DNA of 35,290 bases from Nocardioides sp. (lineage in GTDB: Bacteria; Actinomycetota; Actinomycetes; Propionibacteriales; Nocardioidaceae): NCBI GenBank assembly GCA_003519585.1, contig DOWL01000242.1, positions 6,453-41,742 of the forward strand, written 5' to 3'. The notes below the pieces were generated by a model, which did no database searches, was not told the origin of the DNA, and saw only the letters and a program-made list of their open reading frames with translations. The position numbers and the translations under genes were made by a program. Each line of letters begins with the position of its first letter. Position 1 is the stretch's first letter. This document shows positions 16,488 through 24,913 of this stretch, piece by piece.

Positions 16488-18395
16488 ATGTTCTCGCGGG
16501 TGCTCCCCTCCGTGCTGACCGGCGTGCTCGTGGTCGGGTTGGCCGCCTGCACCGGCGACTCGGGCGACGACGGGCCGACCGCGCCCGATCCTCAAGACAG
16601 CCTCACCGCCCTCGGGTCGGGGTTGACCGCCCAGGACCTGTCGAAGGTGCCGTTCGACGACGCGACCGCCACCACCGCGCAGGCGTCGTACGACGACGTG
16701 ACGGCGCAGCTCGCCGACCTCGACCACACGGTCGAGACGGCCGGCGTCCGCGTCAGCGAGGCGGGCGAAGCCGCCACGGGCACGCTGCACTGGACCTGGG
16801 ACCTCGGCGGCGCCACCTGGGAGTACGACGCGCCGGTCGACCTCACGCTGCCCGCCGACGCCGAGGAGTGGCAGGTGGTCTGGGCGCCCACGGTCGTCGA
16901 GCCGTCGCTCGCGGAGGGTGACGCGCTGGGCGTCTCGTCGGTGCTGGCCGACCGAGGCGACATCATCGGCGCCGGCGGCGAGACGATCGTGACCGAACGC
17001 CAGGTCTCGCGGGTCGGCATCGACAAGACCCAGCTGGACGGCGCCGACCCGGTCGCGTCGGCTCGCGCGCTCGCCCGGCTGGTCGGCGTCGATGTCGGGC
17101 CGTTCGTGAAGGCGGTCAGGGCCGCCGGTGCCCAGGCGTTCGTCGAGGCGATCGTCTACCGCCGCGAGGAGCTCCCCGCGGAGGTGAGCAACGGCGTAGC
17201 CGGGATCGCCGGTGCGCGGATCGTCGCCGACACCCTGCCGCTCGCCCCGACCCGAGACTTCGCCGCACCGCTGCTCGGCCGGGTCGGACCTGTCACCGCG
17301 GAGGTGATCGCGGAGCACCCGGAGTACCACCCCGGCGACATGGCCGGCCTCTCGGGCCTTCAGGAACGCTACGACGAGCGGCTGCGCGGCACCCCCGGCG
17401 TGCTGGTGCAGGCGGTGCCGGAGGACGGGCCGGCCCGCGACCTGTTCCGCACCGAGGCGACCCCCGGTGACCCGCTGGTCCTGTCCCTCGACGTCGGTCT
17501 GGAGACCAAGGCCGAGGAGCTGCTCGCCGGCGTCGGCCCGGCCAGCGCGCTGGTGGCGATCCGCCCCTCGACCGGCGAGATCCTGGCCGCCGCCAACGGT
17601 CCGGGCACCGGGGGTCAGAACCTCGCGACGTACGGCCAGGCCGCACCCGGCTCGACGTTCAAGACCGTGAGCAGCCTCGCCCTCCTGCGTGCCGGGCTGA
17701 CGCCCGACACCACCGTGCCGTGCACGCGCACGATCACCGTGGACGGCAAGGAGTTCAAGAACTACTCCGACTACCCCAGCAGTGCCTTCGGCGACATCCC
17801 GCTCCGCACCGCCGTCGCCAACTCGTGCAACACGGCCTTCATCTCGCAAGCTGGGAAGCTGTCCGGCACGAACCTGTTCGACGCGGGCGTCTCGTTGGGC
17901 ATCGGCCTCGACCACGACCTCGGCTTCCCGGCCTACTTCGGCAACACCGAACCCGACCCGGACAGCGAGACCGGAGCCGCGGCCCAGCTGATCGGTCAGG
18001 GCACGATCCTCGCCTCGCCGATGGTCATGGCCACCGTGATCGCCTCGGTGCAGCAAGGCGCGCTCGTTGTGCCCCGGATGGTCGAGGGCGTCGAGGTCAG
18101 CGCACCCGACGGCGCCGCGCCACTCACCGAGGCCGAGGCCACCGCGCTGCGCCAGATGTTGCGGGGCGTGGTCACCGACGGCAGCGGCCGCGGGCTGGCC
18201 GACGTACCTGGTCCGCCGGTGATCGCCAAGACCGGCACCGCAGAGTTCGGCTCCGGCTCCGACGTACAGACGCATGCCTGGATGATCGCCGCCCAAGGCG
18301 ACCTCGCGGTGTGCGTATACGTCGACATCGGCACCTCCGGCAGCCAGACCGCCGGCCCGATCGTCGAGGCATTCTTGCGGGCCGCGAAGGCGTGA
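16488..18395 (+). CDS. Class B penicillin-binding protein, lipoprotein, PBP2a-like
   Basis: A 635-aa peptidoglycan D,D-transpeptidase. The signal sequence ends in the lipobox LAAC with Cys21, so the protein should be lipid-anchored on the outer face of the membrane. Residues about 40-150 match the NTF2-like MecA-N domain, 160-330 the dimerisation domain, and 340-635 the transpeptidase domain. All three active-site motifs are present: Ser389-T-F-Lys392, Ser446-C-Asn448 and Lys581-T-G. The ATG at 16488 is preceded by AAAGGAG. This architecture is widespread in actinobacteria and acts in cell-wall cross-linking; some relatives have low beta-lactam affinity, but nothing here proves resistance. 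Confidence 0.93.
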   Translation: MFSRVLPSVLTGVLVVGLAACTGDSGDDGPTAPDPQDSLTALGSGLTAQDLSKVPFDDATATTAQASYDDVTAQLADLDHTVETAGVRVSEAGEAATGTLHWTWDLGGATWEYDAPVDLTLPADAEEWQVVWAPTVVEPSLAEGDALGVSSVLADRGDIIGAGGETIVTERQVSRVGIDKTQLDGADPVASARALARLVGVDVGPFVKAVRAAGAQAFVEAIVYRREELPAEVSNGVAGIAGARIVADTLPLAPTRDFAAPLLGRVGPVTAEVIAEHPEYHPGDMAGLSGLQERYDERLRGTPGVLVQAVPEDGPARDLFRTEATPGDPLVLSLDVGLETKAEELLAGVGPASALVAIRPSTGEILAAANGPGTGGQNLATYGQAAPGSTFKTVSSLALLRAGLTPDTTVPCTRTITVDGKEFKNYSDYPSSAFGDIPLRTAVANSCNTAFISQAGKLSGTNLFDAGVSLGIGLDHDLGFPAYFGNTEPDPDSETGAAAQLIGQGTILASPMVMATVIASVQQGALVVPRMVEGVEVSAPDGAAPLTEAEATALRQMLRGVVTDGSGRGLADVPGPPVIAKTGTAEFGSGSDVQTHAWMIAAQGDLAVCVYVDIGTSGSQTAGPIVEAFLRAAKA

Positions 18396-18423
18396 ATCCC
18401 GTCTCCACCGTCGAGACGTAAAC

Positions 18424-18457
18424 GGACCCCCCGTCGCATGGGGTCGACGAGGGGCCC
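18424..18457 (+). terminator. Hairpin terminator after penicillin-binding protein gene
   Basis: The arms CCCCCCGTCG (18427-18436) and CGACGAGGGG (18445-18454) pair with one mismatch around an 8-base loop, extended by outer GG/CC pairs. A shorter CGTCTC/GAGACG dyad at 18400-18418 precedes it. The site lies between the stop at 18395 and the next start at 18558. Confidence 0.6.
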
Positions 18458-18557
18458 TTGCCGATTTCGCAGTGCTCCCTCCGAAGTCGACGATCAAAGA
18501 GAAGCACAACGGCAGCCCGCCTGTCATCTGTTTCGGGCCAGTGAGAAGGTGGCCCTT

Positions 18558-20012
18558 ATGAGCGGTCTCGACTTCCTGCAGGACGACCAGCGGCGCCTCT
18601 TCATCGGCGGCTCGTGGACCGATGCCGAGGGCGGCGGGACCTTCGACGTCGTCGACCCGGCCGACGGATCGGTGCTCTGCCAGGTGGCCGACGCGACGGT
18701 CGCCGACGGCCAGCGCGCGCTCGAGGCGGCGGTGGCGGCGCAGGACGACTGGGCGCGCAGCAACCCGCGTGATCGCGGCGAGATCCTGCGACGCGCCTTC
18801 GAGCTCGTGGCAGCGCGCAGCGGCGACTTCGCCGCCCTGATGAGCCTCGAGATGGGCAAGACGACCAAGGAGGCGGCCGGCGAGGTCACCTACGGCAACG
18901 AGTTCCTGCGCTGGTTCTCCGAGGAGGCGGTGCGGATCCACGGGCGCTACATGCAGGCGCCCGCGGGCGGCAGCCGGCTGCTGACCCTCAAGAAGCCCGT
19001 CGGCCCGTGCCTGTTCGTCACGCCGTGGAACTTCCCTCTCGCCATGGGCACCCGCAAGATCGGCCCGGCCGTCGCCGCCGGTTGCACGATCGTGGTCAAG
19101 CCAGCGCAGCAGACCCCGCTGACGATGCTGGCGCTGGCGGCGACCTTCGCAGAGGCGGGACTCCCCGACGGCGTACTCAACATCGTCCCGACGACGAATG
19201 CGGGCGAGGTCAGCGCCGCGATCATGGCCGACCCGCGGTTGCGCAAGGTCAGCTTCACCGGCTCCACCGGCATCGGGAAGATCCTGGTCAAGCAGGCCGC
19301 CGACCAACTCCAGCGGGTCAGCATGGAGCTCGGCGGCAATGCGCCCTTCCTCGTCTTCGAGGACGCCGACGTCGACGCCGCGGTGGACGGCGCGATGCTC
19401 GCCAAGATGCGCAACATGGGGGAGGCCTGCACGGCCGCCAACCGGTTCCTCGTGCATGCCTCGGTGGCCGACGAGTTCGCCAAGAAGCTGGCCGACCGGA
19501 TGGGCGCCCTCACGCTCGGCCGCGGTCAGGACGACGCCACCGACGTGGGGCCGCTGATCGACGAGAAGGCGGTGGCCTCGGTGAGCAAGCTGGTCGACTC
19601 CGCGGTCGACGCCGGCGCGTCCGTCGTGGTCGGTGGCCAGGCCCACGGCGGCCCCGGCTTCTTCTACCCGCCCACCGTCCTGGTCGACGTCCCCCACGAC
19701 GCCGAGATCAACCGCGAGGAGATCTTCGGTCCCGTCGCCCCGATCACGACGTTCGAGACAGAGGACGAGGCGGTCCGCAAGGCCAACGACACCGAGTACG
19801 GCCTCTCCTCCTACGTCTTCACCCGCGACCTGCAGCGGGCGATCCGGCTGGCCGAGGCGCTCGACTTCGGCATGATCGGGATGAACACCGGTCTGGTGTC
19901 CAACCCCGCCGCGCCGTTCGGTGGCGTCAAGGCCAGCGGGTTCGGCCGCGAGGGTGGCTTCGAGGGCATCGAGGAATACCTCGACACGACGTACGTCGCG
20001 CTCGCGCTCTGA
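18558..20012 (+). CDS. gabD: Aldehyde dehydrogenase, succinate-semialdehyde type (GabD-like)
   Basis: A 484-aa NAD(P)-dependent aldehyde dehydrogenase. Substrate and cofactor motifs are intact: TPWNFPLAMGTRKIGPA, the FTGSTGIGK nucleotide loop, general base Glu257 in MELGGNAPF and nucleophile Cys291 in GEACTAANRF. The GEACTAANRF context and C-terminal PFGGVKASGFGREG are typical of succinate-semialdehyde dehydrogenases, which oxidise succinic semialdehyde to succinate in GABA and polyamine breakdown. No gabT or GABA transporter is adjacent, so the exact substrate is inferred. The ATG at 18558 follows AAGGTGG. A hairpin precedes the gene and a palindrome cluster follows it, so it is probably monocistronic. 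Confidence 0.9.
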   Translation: MSGLDFLQDDQRRLFIGGSWTDAEGGGTFDVVDPADGSVLCQVADATVADGQRALEAAVAAQDDWARSNPRDRGEILRRAFELVAARSGDFAALMSLEMGKTTKEAAGEVTYGNEFLRWFSEEAVRIHGRYMQAPAGGSRLLTLKKPVGPCLFVTPWNFPLAMGTRKIGPAVAAGCTIVVKPAQQTPLTMLALAATFAEAGLPDGVLNIVPTTNAGEVSAAIMADPRLRKVSFTGSTGIGKILVKQAADQLQRVSMELGGNAPFLVFEDADVDAAVDGAMLAKMRNMGEACTAANRFLVHASVADEFAKKLADRMGALTLGRGQDDATDVGPLIDEKAVASVSKLVDSAVDAGASVVVGGQAHGGPGFFYPPTVLVDVPHDAEINREEIFGPVAPITTFETEDEAVRKANDTEYGLSSYVFTRDLQRAIRLAEALDFGMIGMNTGLVSNPAAPFGGVKASGFGREGGFEGIEEYLDTTYVALAL

Positions 20013-20021
20013 TGCGCTGGT

Positions 20022-20112
20022 CCCGGGTTTCGTCGGCTGGCCGACAAAACTCGACCTTGGACGACGCAGTTTCGTCGTCCAGGCCCGGGTTTCGTCGGTC
20101 GACCGACGAAAC
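20022..20112. repeat. Cluster of three dyads built on GTTTCGTCGG
   Basis: A direct repeat CCCGGGTTTCGTCGG occurs at 20022-20036 and 20084-20098. Each copy begins a 24-base dyad: 20027-20050 (arms GTTTCGTCGG/CCGACAAAAC, one mismatch) and 20089-20112 (perfect, arms GTTTCGTCGGTC/GACCGACGAAAC). A third dyad GGACGAC/GTCGTCC lies between them at 20059-20080. It follows the aldehyde dehydrogenase stop by 10 bp and could be a terminator array or an interspersed palindromic repeat. Confidence 0.65.
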
Positions 20113-20154
20113 TCGGCACTACCGCCACCGGCCCTGAGGAAGGATGGCGCCGCT

Positions 20155-21138
20155 GTGGAGCCGTACGCCGGCGTCCGTGACCAATACCTCCGCTTCGCCG
20201 ACGAGGCGCTGGAGGACTCGCCGACGTTTGTGGAGTGGGCGAACGGCGTGGCCGACGACGCCGACGTGCTCACCTGGATCGATGCGCTCCCCGGGCTGAA
20301 GAAGCAGCCCAACCTGGTCTTCGCTGCCGCCCGGTGGCACGGCGTACCCGCGCCCGGGCCGTACGCCGGCCTCCGGCGCGCGCTGCTGGCCGACGACGGG
20401 CCGATCCGCGCGACGATCCTGGCCCGGTCCACCCAGACCAATGAGGTCGGGCGGCTGGCCACCCTGGTGCCGGCGTTCGGCCTCGCGGTCCCGTCGGGAC
20501 CGGTGGCATTGATCGAGGTCGGGGCCAGCGCCGGGCTCAACCTCTACCCCGACCGGTGGGGTTATGCCTGGACCAGGCCCACGGACGTGAGTGAGCTGGG
20601 CGGGCCGCCGTACCTCGGCTGCCGGGTGACCGGCCCGGCGCCGCTCCCGACCGCGCTGCCGGAGGTTGCCTGGCGGGCCGGCATCGACCTGCACCCGCTC
20701 GACGTCACCGACGCCGACGCGATGGCCTGGCTGGAGACGCTGGTCTGGCCCGAGCAGGACGAGCGCCGGGAGCGGCTGGCCCAGGCGGTCGCAGTCGCGC
20801 GCGCCGAGCCGCCGCGGATCGTGGCCGGCGACCTGCTCGAGGAGTTGCCTGCCCTGGTCGGCGAGGCGGCGGCGTACGGCTCGGTGATCGTCTTCCACAG
20901 CGCCGTGGCGGCGTACCTGCCGGTGCCGGCCCGCGAGCGGATGCACGCGATGCTGACGGAGCTGGTCGACGCGGATCGGTGCCACTGGATCAGCAACGAG
21001 GCGCCGGGCATCTTCCCCCCGATCAGCGACGGGGCTCCCGCACCGAGTCCACGGCGGTTCGAACTCGCCCTCGACGGACGGGTGGTGGCGCACACCCACG
21101 GTCACGGCCACGACCTGAGGTGGTTGACTTCAAGTTAG
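20155..21138 (+). CDS. DUF2332 family protein
   Basis: A 327-aa soluble protein of the DUF2332 family, recognisable by PNLVFAAARWHG near the start, the glycine-rich ALIEVGASAGLNLYPDRWGY and VIVFHSAVAAYLP. The EVGASAGLNL segment resembles the S-adenosylmethionine-binding motif I of methyltransferases, but the family has no established activity that I know of. The GTG start is chosen because family homology begins there and GAGGAAGG lies about 11 bases upstream; the nearby ATG at 20144 is out of frame. The stop codon sits in the loop of the operator-like dyad at 21127-21146 that precedes the next gene. Confidence 0.85.
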   Translation: MEPYAGVRDQYLRFADEALEDSPTFVEWANGVADDADVLTWIDALPGLKKQPNLVFAAARWHGVPAPGPYAGLRRALLADDGPIRATILARSTQTNEVGRLATLVPAFGLAVPSGPVALIEVGASAGLNLYPDRWGYAWTRPTDVSELGGPPYLGCRVTGPAPLPTALPEVAWRAGIDLHPLDVTDADAMAWLETLVWPEQDERRERLAQAVAVARAEPPRIVAGDLLEELPALVGEAAAYGSVIVFHSAVAAYLPVPARERMHAMLTELVDADRCHWISNEAPGIFPPISDGAPAPSPRRFELALDGRVVAHTHGHGHDLRWLTSS

Positions 21139-21146
21139 CTTGAAGT
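21124..21146 (+). promoter_or_regulatory. Candidate MerR-type operator upstream of quinone oxidoreductase
   Basis: ACTTCAAGTTAGCTTGAAGT at 21127-21146 is an inverted repeat with perfect 8-base arms and a TTAG loop, overlapped on its left by TTGACT (21124-21129) as a -35 box. The layout resembles SoxR/MerR boxes (E. coli soxS site CCTCAAGTTAACTTGAGG). It shares TTGACTTCA-N8-TGAAG with the site at 15949-15970. No good -10 was identified before the GTG at 21161. Confidence 0.65.
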
Positions 21147-21160
21147 TGTCCCCTGGTCGG

Positions 21161-22150
21161 GTGCATGCGATCAGACTCCACTCCTTCGGCCCACCCGAGA
21201 ACCTCCGTCTCGAGGAGCTCCCCGACCTCACGCCCGCTCCCGGGCAGGTGCGGATCGCGGTCGAGGCGAGCGGCGTACACCTGCTGGACACCACGATCCG
21301 CCGAGGCGAGCCGGGGCCGTTGCCGCCACCGGAGCTGCCGACCGTGCCCGGCCGTGAGGTCGCGGGGGTGGTTGACCGACTCGGCCCCGACACCGATCCC
21401 GCCTGGCTGGGCGGGCGCGTCGTGGCCCACCTCGGCCCGGTGCCGGGTGGGTACGCCGATCAGGCGGTCACCGCGGAGCAGAACCTCTTCCGGGTGCCGG
21501 ACCACGTGACCTTCCCGGAGGCCGTCGCCGCGGTCGGCACGGGCCGGACCGCACTCGGGGTGGTCGAGCTGGAGCCGGCCACATCCGGTGACGTGGTCCT
21601 GGTGCTCTCGGCGGCTGGTGGCCTGGGCTGGTTACTCGTGCAGTCCGCGCTGGCTGCGGGCGCGCGAGTGGTGGCCGCCGCGGGCGGGTCACGCACCGGA
21701 GCCCTCGCCGACCTGGCCGCCGAGGCTGCCGCGATGACGATCGCCGACTACGCCGACCCTGGTTGGGCGACCCAGGTCGAGCAGGAGCTCGGCGGCGTCA
21801 CGCTGGCTTACGACGGTGTGGGAGGCGACATCGGCCGGGCCGCGCTCGAATTGCTGCGCCCTGGCGGGCGGCTCGTGATGTTCGGCTTCTCTGCCGGTAC
21901 GCCGACGCCAGTGACCACCGACGATCTCGTACGTCGCGGCATCAGCGCGGGTTGGTCGCTCGGCCCCCGGATGGCGGCGCTGCCGGGTGGGATCCCCGGT
22001 CTCGCGGGACGGGCTCTGGATCGGGTCGCGACCGGGGAATGGCGGCCTCTCGTCTCGACGTTCCCCCTCGCGGAGGCGGGTCGGGCGCATGCCGAGCTCG
22101 AGGGCCGCAACGCGCTCGGCAAGGTCGTGCTGGTGTCGGACCGGCAGTGA
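21161..22150 (+). CDS. Zinc-type NADPH:quinone oxidoreductase (MDR family)
   Basis: A 329-aa medium-chain reductase. The N-terminal GroES-like half (HAIRLHSFGPPENLRLEELP, VPGREVAGVVDRLG) is followed by a Rossmann domain with VLVLSAAGGLGWLLVQSALAAGARVV and the YDGVGGDIGRAALELL segment. Like other quinone-oxidoreductase/zeta-crystallin-type members, it lacks the structural-zinc cysteine lobe of alcohol dehydrogenases. It probably reduces quinones or alpha,beta-unsaturated carbonyls with NADPH. The GTG at 21161 matches the usual family N-terminus; an upstream TTG would add seven residues inside the operator. The upstream MerR-type dyad points to induction by redox-active compounds. Confidence 0.87.
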   Translation: MHAIRLHSFGPPENLRLEELPDLTPAPGQVRIAVEASGVHLLDTTIRRGEPGPLPPPELPTVPGREVAGVVDRLGPDTDPAWLGGRVVAHLGPVPGGYADQAVTAEQNLFRVPDHVTFPEAVAAVGTGRTALGVVELEPATSGDVVLVLSAAGGLGWLLVQSALAAGARVVAAAGGSRTGALADLAAEAAAMTIADYADPGWATQVEQELGGVTLAYDGVGGDIGRAALELLRPGGRLVMFGFSAGTPTPVTTDDLVRRGISAGWSLGPRMAALPGGIPGLAGRALDRVATGEWRPLVSTFPLAEAGRAHAELEGRNALGKVVLVSDRQ

Positions 22151-22212
22151 GGCACCGACAGAACCTCCGATGAATTCGGTCGAGGATGTCGGTCCGCATT
22201 GGCAGAATCGGC

Positions 22213-22254
22213 CAGTCGGGATCGGGCAGTCGGGATCGGGCACTCGCGATCAGG
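22213..22254 (+). repeat. Short 14-bp tandem repeat in MFS gene leader
   Basis: CAGTCGGGATCGGG occurs twice in tandem (22213-22226, 22227-22240), followed by a diverged third unit CACTCGCGATCAGG (22241-22254). It ends about 22 bp before the MFS start, in the otherwise featureless gap 22151-22276. Confidence 0.7.
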
Positions 22255-22276
22255 CATGCAGGAGAGGAGCTGAGTG

Positions 22277-23605
22277 ATGAGCGGGACGACGTCGATGACA
22301 GGTCGTCGGTTGCCGCGCGCGCTGACTCCCTTCCGGCACCCGGCGTACCGCCGGCTCGCGATCGCGCTCACCCTCTCGACCTTCGCCTCGGGTGTCTGGG
22401 TGGTGGCCCTGGTCTGGGAGGTCATCCGGCTCGGTGGCGGCCCGGCCCAGCTGTCGCTGGTCGCCACGGCGTCCTCGGTCGGCGTGCTGCTCCCCGCCCT
22501 GCTCGGCGGCGTCGTCGCAGACCGGATTCCGCAGAAGCTCATCCTGCTCGTGGTCGCGGGGGTCGAACTGACCGGCATGGCGCTCGTCGCCGTGCTCTCG
22601 CTGACCGACTCGACCACCCTGTGGCAGCTGGCGGCGGTCTCGTTCGTGACCGGCATGGGTATGGCGTTCTACTACCCCGCCTACTCCGCGTGGCTGCCCG
22701 CCCTGGTGCCGGAGTCCGACCTCCTCGCGGTCAACGGCTTCGAGGGAATGGTCCGGCCGACCGTCGGTCAGGCCATCGGGCCGGCCGTCGCGGGCGCCAT
22801 GGTCGGTGCCTTCTCCGCTGGAGCCGCGGTGACCGTTGCGGCGTCCGCGTCGCTGCTGGGGCTGATCGCCTTGGCCACCGTCCCGCTCACTCCGGTCCGC
22901 CGCGACTTTGCAGCCGAGGGGGAGCCCAAGCACCCGGTCGTCTCGGCTCTCATCGACATGCGCGAGGGCTTCCGGTTCATGGTGCGGACGCCGTGGCTGC
23001 TCTCCACGCTGCTCTTCGCCTCGCTGATGATCCTGGTGATCATGGGCCCGTTCGAGGTGCTGATCCCGTTCCTGATCAAGGACCGGCTCGACGGCGGGCC
23101 CAGTGACCACGCCGTCGTCCTCGCGGCGTTCGGGCTGGGGGCCGCCGCGGGCTCTCTCGCGATGGCGTCGATGCGGATGCCGCGCCGCTACCTGACGTTC
23201 ATGAACCTCACGTGGGGTATCGCCTGCCTCCCGCTGCTGGTCATCGGCTTCGCGACCTCGGTGTGGCAGGTCGTGATCGCGGCGTTCGTCATTGGTGTCC
23301 TGTTCGACGCTCCGATGGTCATCTGGGGCACGTTGCTCCAGCGGCGGGTCCCCGCGCACATGCTCGGCCGGGTCGCCTCGCTCGACTTCTTCGTCTCGAT
23401 CAGCCTGATGCCGGTCTCGATGGCCATCGTCGGGCCGGTCTCGGAAGCGATCGGGCTGCAGGCGACCTTCGCGATCGCCGCGGTCGCCCCGATCGTCTTC
23501 GCCGTCATCGCCGTGCTTTGGGGCCGGCTGCCGCAGGACGAGATCGCCCACCCGCTGCGCGACGAGGACGACGCCGCGGAGGCCGCCGAGACAGTGTCGG
23601 TCTGA
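22277..23605 (+). CDS. MFS transporter, EntS/MFS_3-like exporter
   Basis: A 442-aa membrane protein with about 12 hydrophobic segments. The opening FRHPAYRRLAIALTLSTFASGVWVVALVWEVIRL, the loop VVADRIPQKLILLV (MFS motif A position) and the mid-protein YPAYSAWLPALVPESDLLAVNGFEGMVR are typical of the MFS_3 group, which includes the enterobactin exporter EntS and macrolide-efflux-like proteins. The substrate cannot be told. ATG 22277 is favoured over GTG 22274 by GGAGAGGAG seven bases upstream. It runs convergently into the LtrA-like gene with only 16 bp between the stops and no evident terminator. Confidence 0.9.
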   Translation: MSGTTSMTGRRLPRALTPFRHPAYRRLAIALTLSTFASGVWVVALVWEVIRLGGGPAQLSLVATASSVGVLLPALLGGVVADRIPQKLILLVVAGVELTGMALVAVLSLTDSTTLWQLAAVSFVTGMGMAFYYPAYSAWLPALVPESDLLAVNGFEGMVRPTVGQAIGPAVAGAMVGAFSAGAAVTVAASASLLGLIALATVPLTPVRRDFAAEGEPKHPVVSALIDMREGFRFMVRTPWLLSTLLFASLMILVIMGPFEVLIPFLIKDRLDGGPSDHAVVLAAFGLGAAAGSLAMASMRMPRRYLTFMNLTWGIACLPLLVIGFATSVWQVVIAAFVIGVLFDAPMVIWGTLLQRRVPAHMLGRVASLDFFVSISLMPVSMAIVGPVSEAIGLQATFAIAAVAPIVFAVIAVLWGRLPQDEIAHPLRDEDDAAEAAETVSV

Positions 23606-23621
23606 GCAGCTTGAGCCTGCC

Positions 23622-24869
23622 TCAGTCCTCGATAGCGGTGAGGGCGTGCCCTAGCACCTCGGCATTGTGCCGATGCCCGACCGTCTCGTACCCGACCACG
23701 GTCACCCACGGCACCAGCGCGAGCACGGCCAGGCACCACACCATGTCCAGCCCTGCCCAGGCGAGGCCGACCGTGAGCACCAGCAGCACCGCGGAGCCGG
23801 CGATGAGCACGGTGTGGAACGGGTCGAGGGTGCGAGTCAGCAGGCTGTAGAGCAGGTAGAGCAGGGCGATGTACGCCGCCACGGGGACGGCGACGGTCAG
23901 CACGGTGCCGGTGGCGTCCAGTTCGGACTTGTCGTCGAGGTAGTACGCCGCGGTGTGCAGCCCGGCGCCCGTCGCCACGATGGCGCCGAAGACGAACATC
24001 TGGCCGTACCCCCACGCGAAGGACCGGTCGCGGTGCGCCGCGAGCAGGTGCCCGTGGGGGATCACGAAGTAGGTCCACCAGACCCCGAAGGTCAGCGCCA
24101 CTCCGGACAGGCCGAGCACCACGATGTCGAGCGACCAGCCCTCGGCTACCAGTGCCCCGAGCGCGGCGGTGGTGCCGAGCAGCCCCTCGCCCAGCGCGAT
24201 GATCACCATCAGGCCGTACCGCTCGGCGATGTGGTGGCCGTGCCACGGCGTACCGCCGTGCAGTCTCTCGGCCAGGAGCGGGCCGGCCAGCTCGATCCCG
24301 GCCAGCACGAGCACGATGACCACGGCCAGCCCCATCGGCGGGTTCGCGAAGATCATCAGCACCCAACCGACCTGGGCAACGACGAGCGGGCCGACCATCT
24401 GGGAGCACAGCGCCCGCCGTTCCGGGTCCTCGCGACCGGCACGCAACCACTGGAAGACCATCGGCAGCCGCATGATGACGTAGCCGACGACCATGAGCTG
24501 AATGTCGAGGTGCTCCTCGTGGTGGGTCACCGACGCGAACATGTCCGGGATCCCGAGCGCGAGCACCAACACGCCCACCATCTGCACCATGGTCGTGAGG
24601 CGGAACGGCCAGTCGTCGGTGTCGTACGCCGAGGCGAACCAGGTGAAGTTGATCCAGGCCCAGCTGACCGCGAACGTCGCCAGCAAGAACGCCAACACCC
24701 CGCCCCCGACATGGTCCTCGGCGAGGGCATGCGCGAGCGCGTCGGCGGCGGCGCCGAAGGCGATGACGAAGGTCAGGTCGAAGAGCAGTTCGAGCGGCGT
24801 CGAGGCGCGCCCCGACTCCGCAGGGTCGCGCCCGGTCATCCGGCGCACGGTGTGCAGGAGCTCCGGCAT
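23622..24869 (-). CDS. Low temperature requirement protein A (LtrA) family membrane protein
   Basis: A 415-aa polytopic membrane protein with about 10-11 hydrophobic helices. The family signature PLELLFDLTFVIAFGAAADA is near residue 25, followed by AWINFTWFASAYDTDDWPFR and HIAERYGLMVIIALGEGLLGT. LtrA was first named in Listeria for growth at low temperature; the biochemical function is unknown. The first residues have no cleavable signal, as expected for this family. It lies 44 bp downstream of the LuxR-type gene on the same strand and could be the last gene of that transcript. Confidence 0.9.
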   Translation of the reverse strand: MPELLHTVRRMTGRDPAESGRASTPLELLFDLTFVIAFGAAADALAHALAEDHVGGGVLAFLLATFAVSWAWINFTWFASAYDTDDWPFRLTTMVQMVGVLVLALGIPDMFASVTHHEEHLDIQLMVVGYVIMRLPMVFQWLRAGREDPERRALCSQMVGPLVVAQVGWVLMIFANPPMGLAVVIVLVLAGIELAGPLLAERLHGGTPWHGHHIAERYGLMVIIALGEGLLGTTAALGALVAEGWSLDIVVLGLSGVALTFGVWWTYFVIPHGHLLAAHRDRSFAWGYGQMFVFGAIVATGAGLHTAAYYLDDKSELDATGTVLTVAVPVAAYIALLYLLYSLLTRTLDPFHTVLIAGSAVLLVLTVGLAWAGLDMVWCLAVLALVPWVTVVGYETVGHRHNAEVLGHALTAIED

Positions 24870-24913
24870 GCCGGAGAGTCTAGGAAGCCATGGGCCCCCT
24901 GGTCAGACCGTGC

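Noticed and set aside
16428..20540. Very long minus-strand open frame (1370 codons) across the penicillin-binding protein and dehydrogenase genes
   Set aside because: It lies opposite two well-identified genes and its Arg/Gly/Asp-rich translation matches no fold; it reflects high GC with few stop codons.
22213..22254. CRISPR-like array
   Set aside because: Units are 14 bp directly abutting with no spacers and only three copies; it is a simple tandem repeat.
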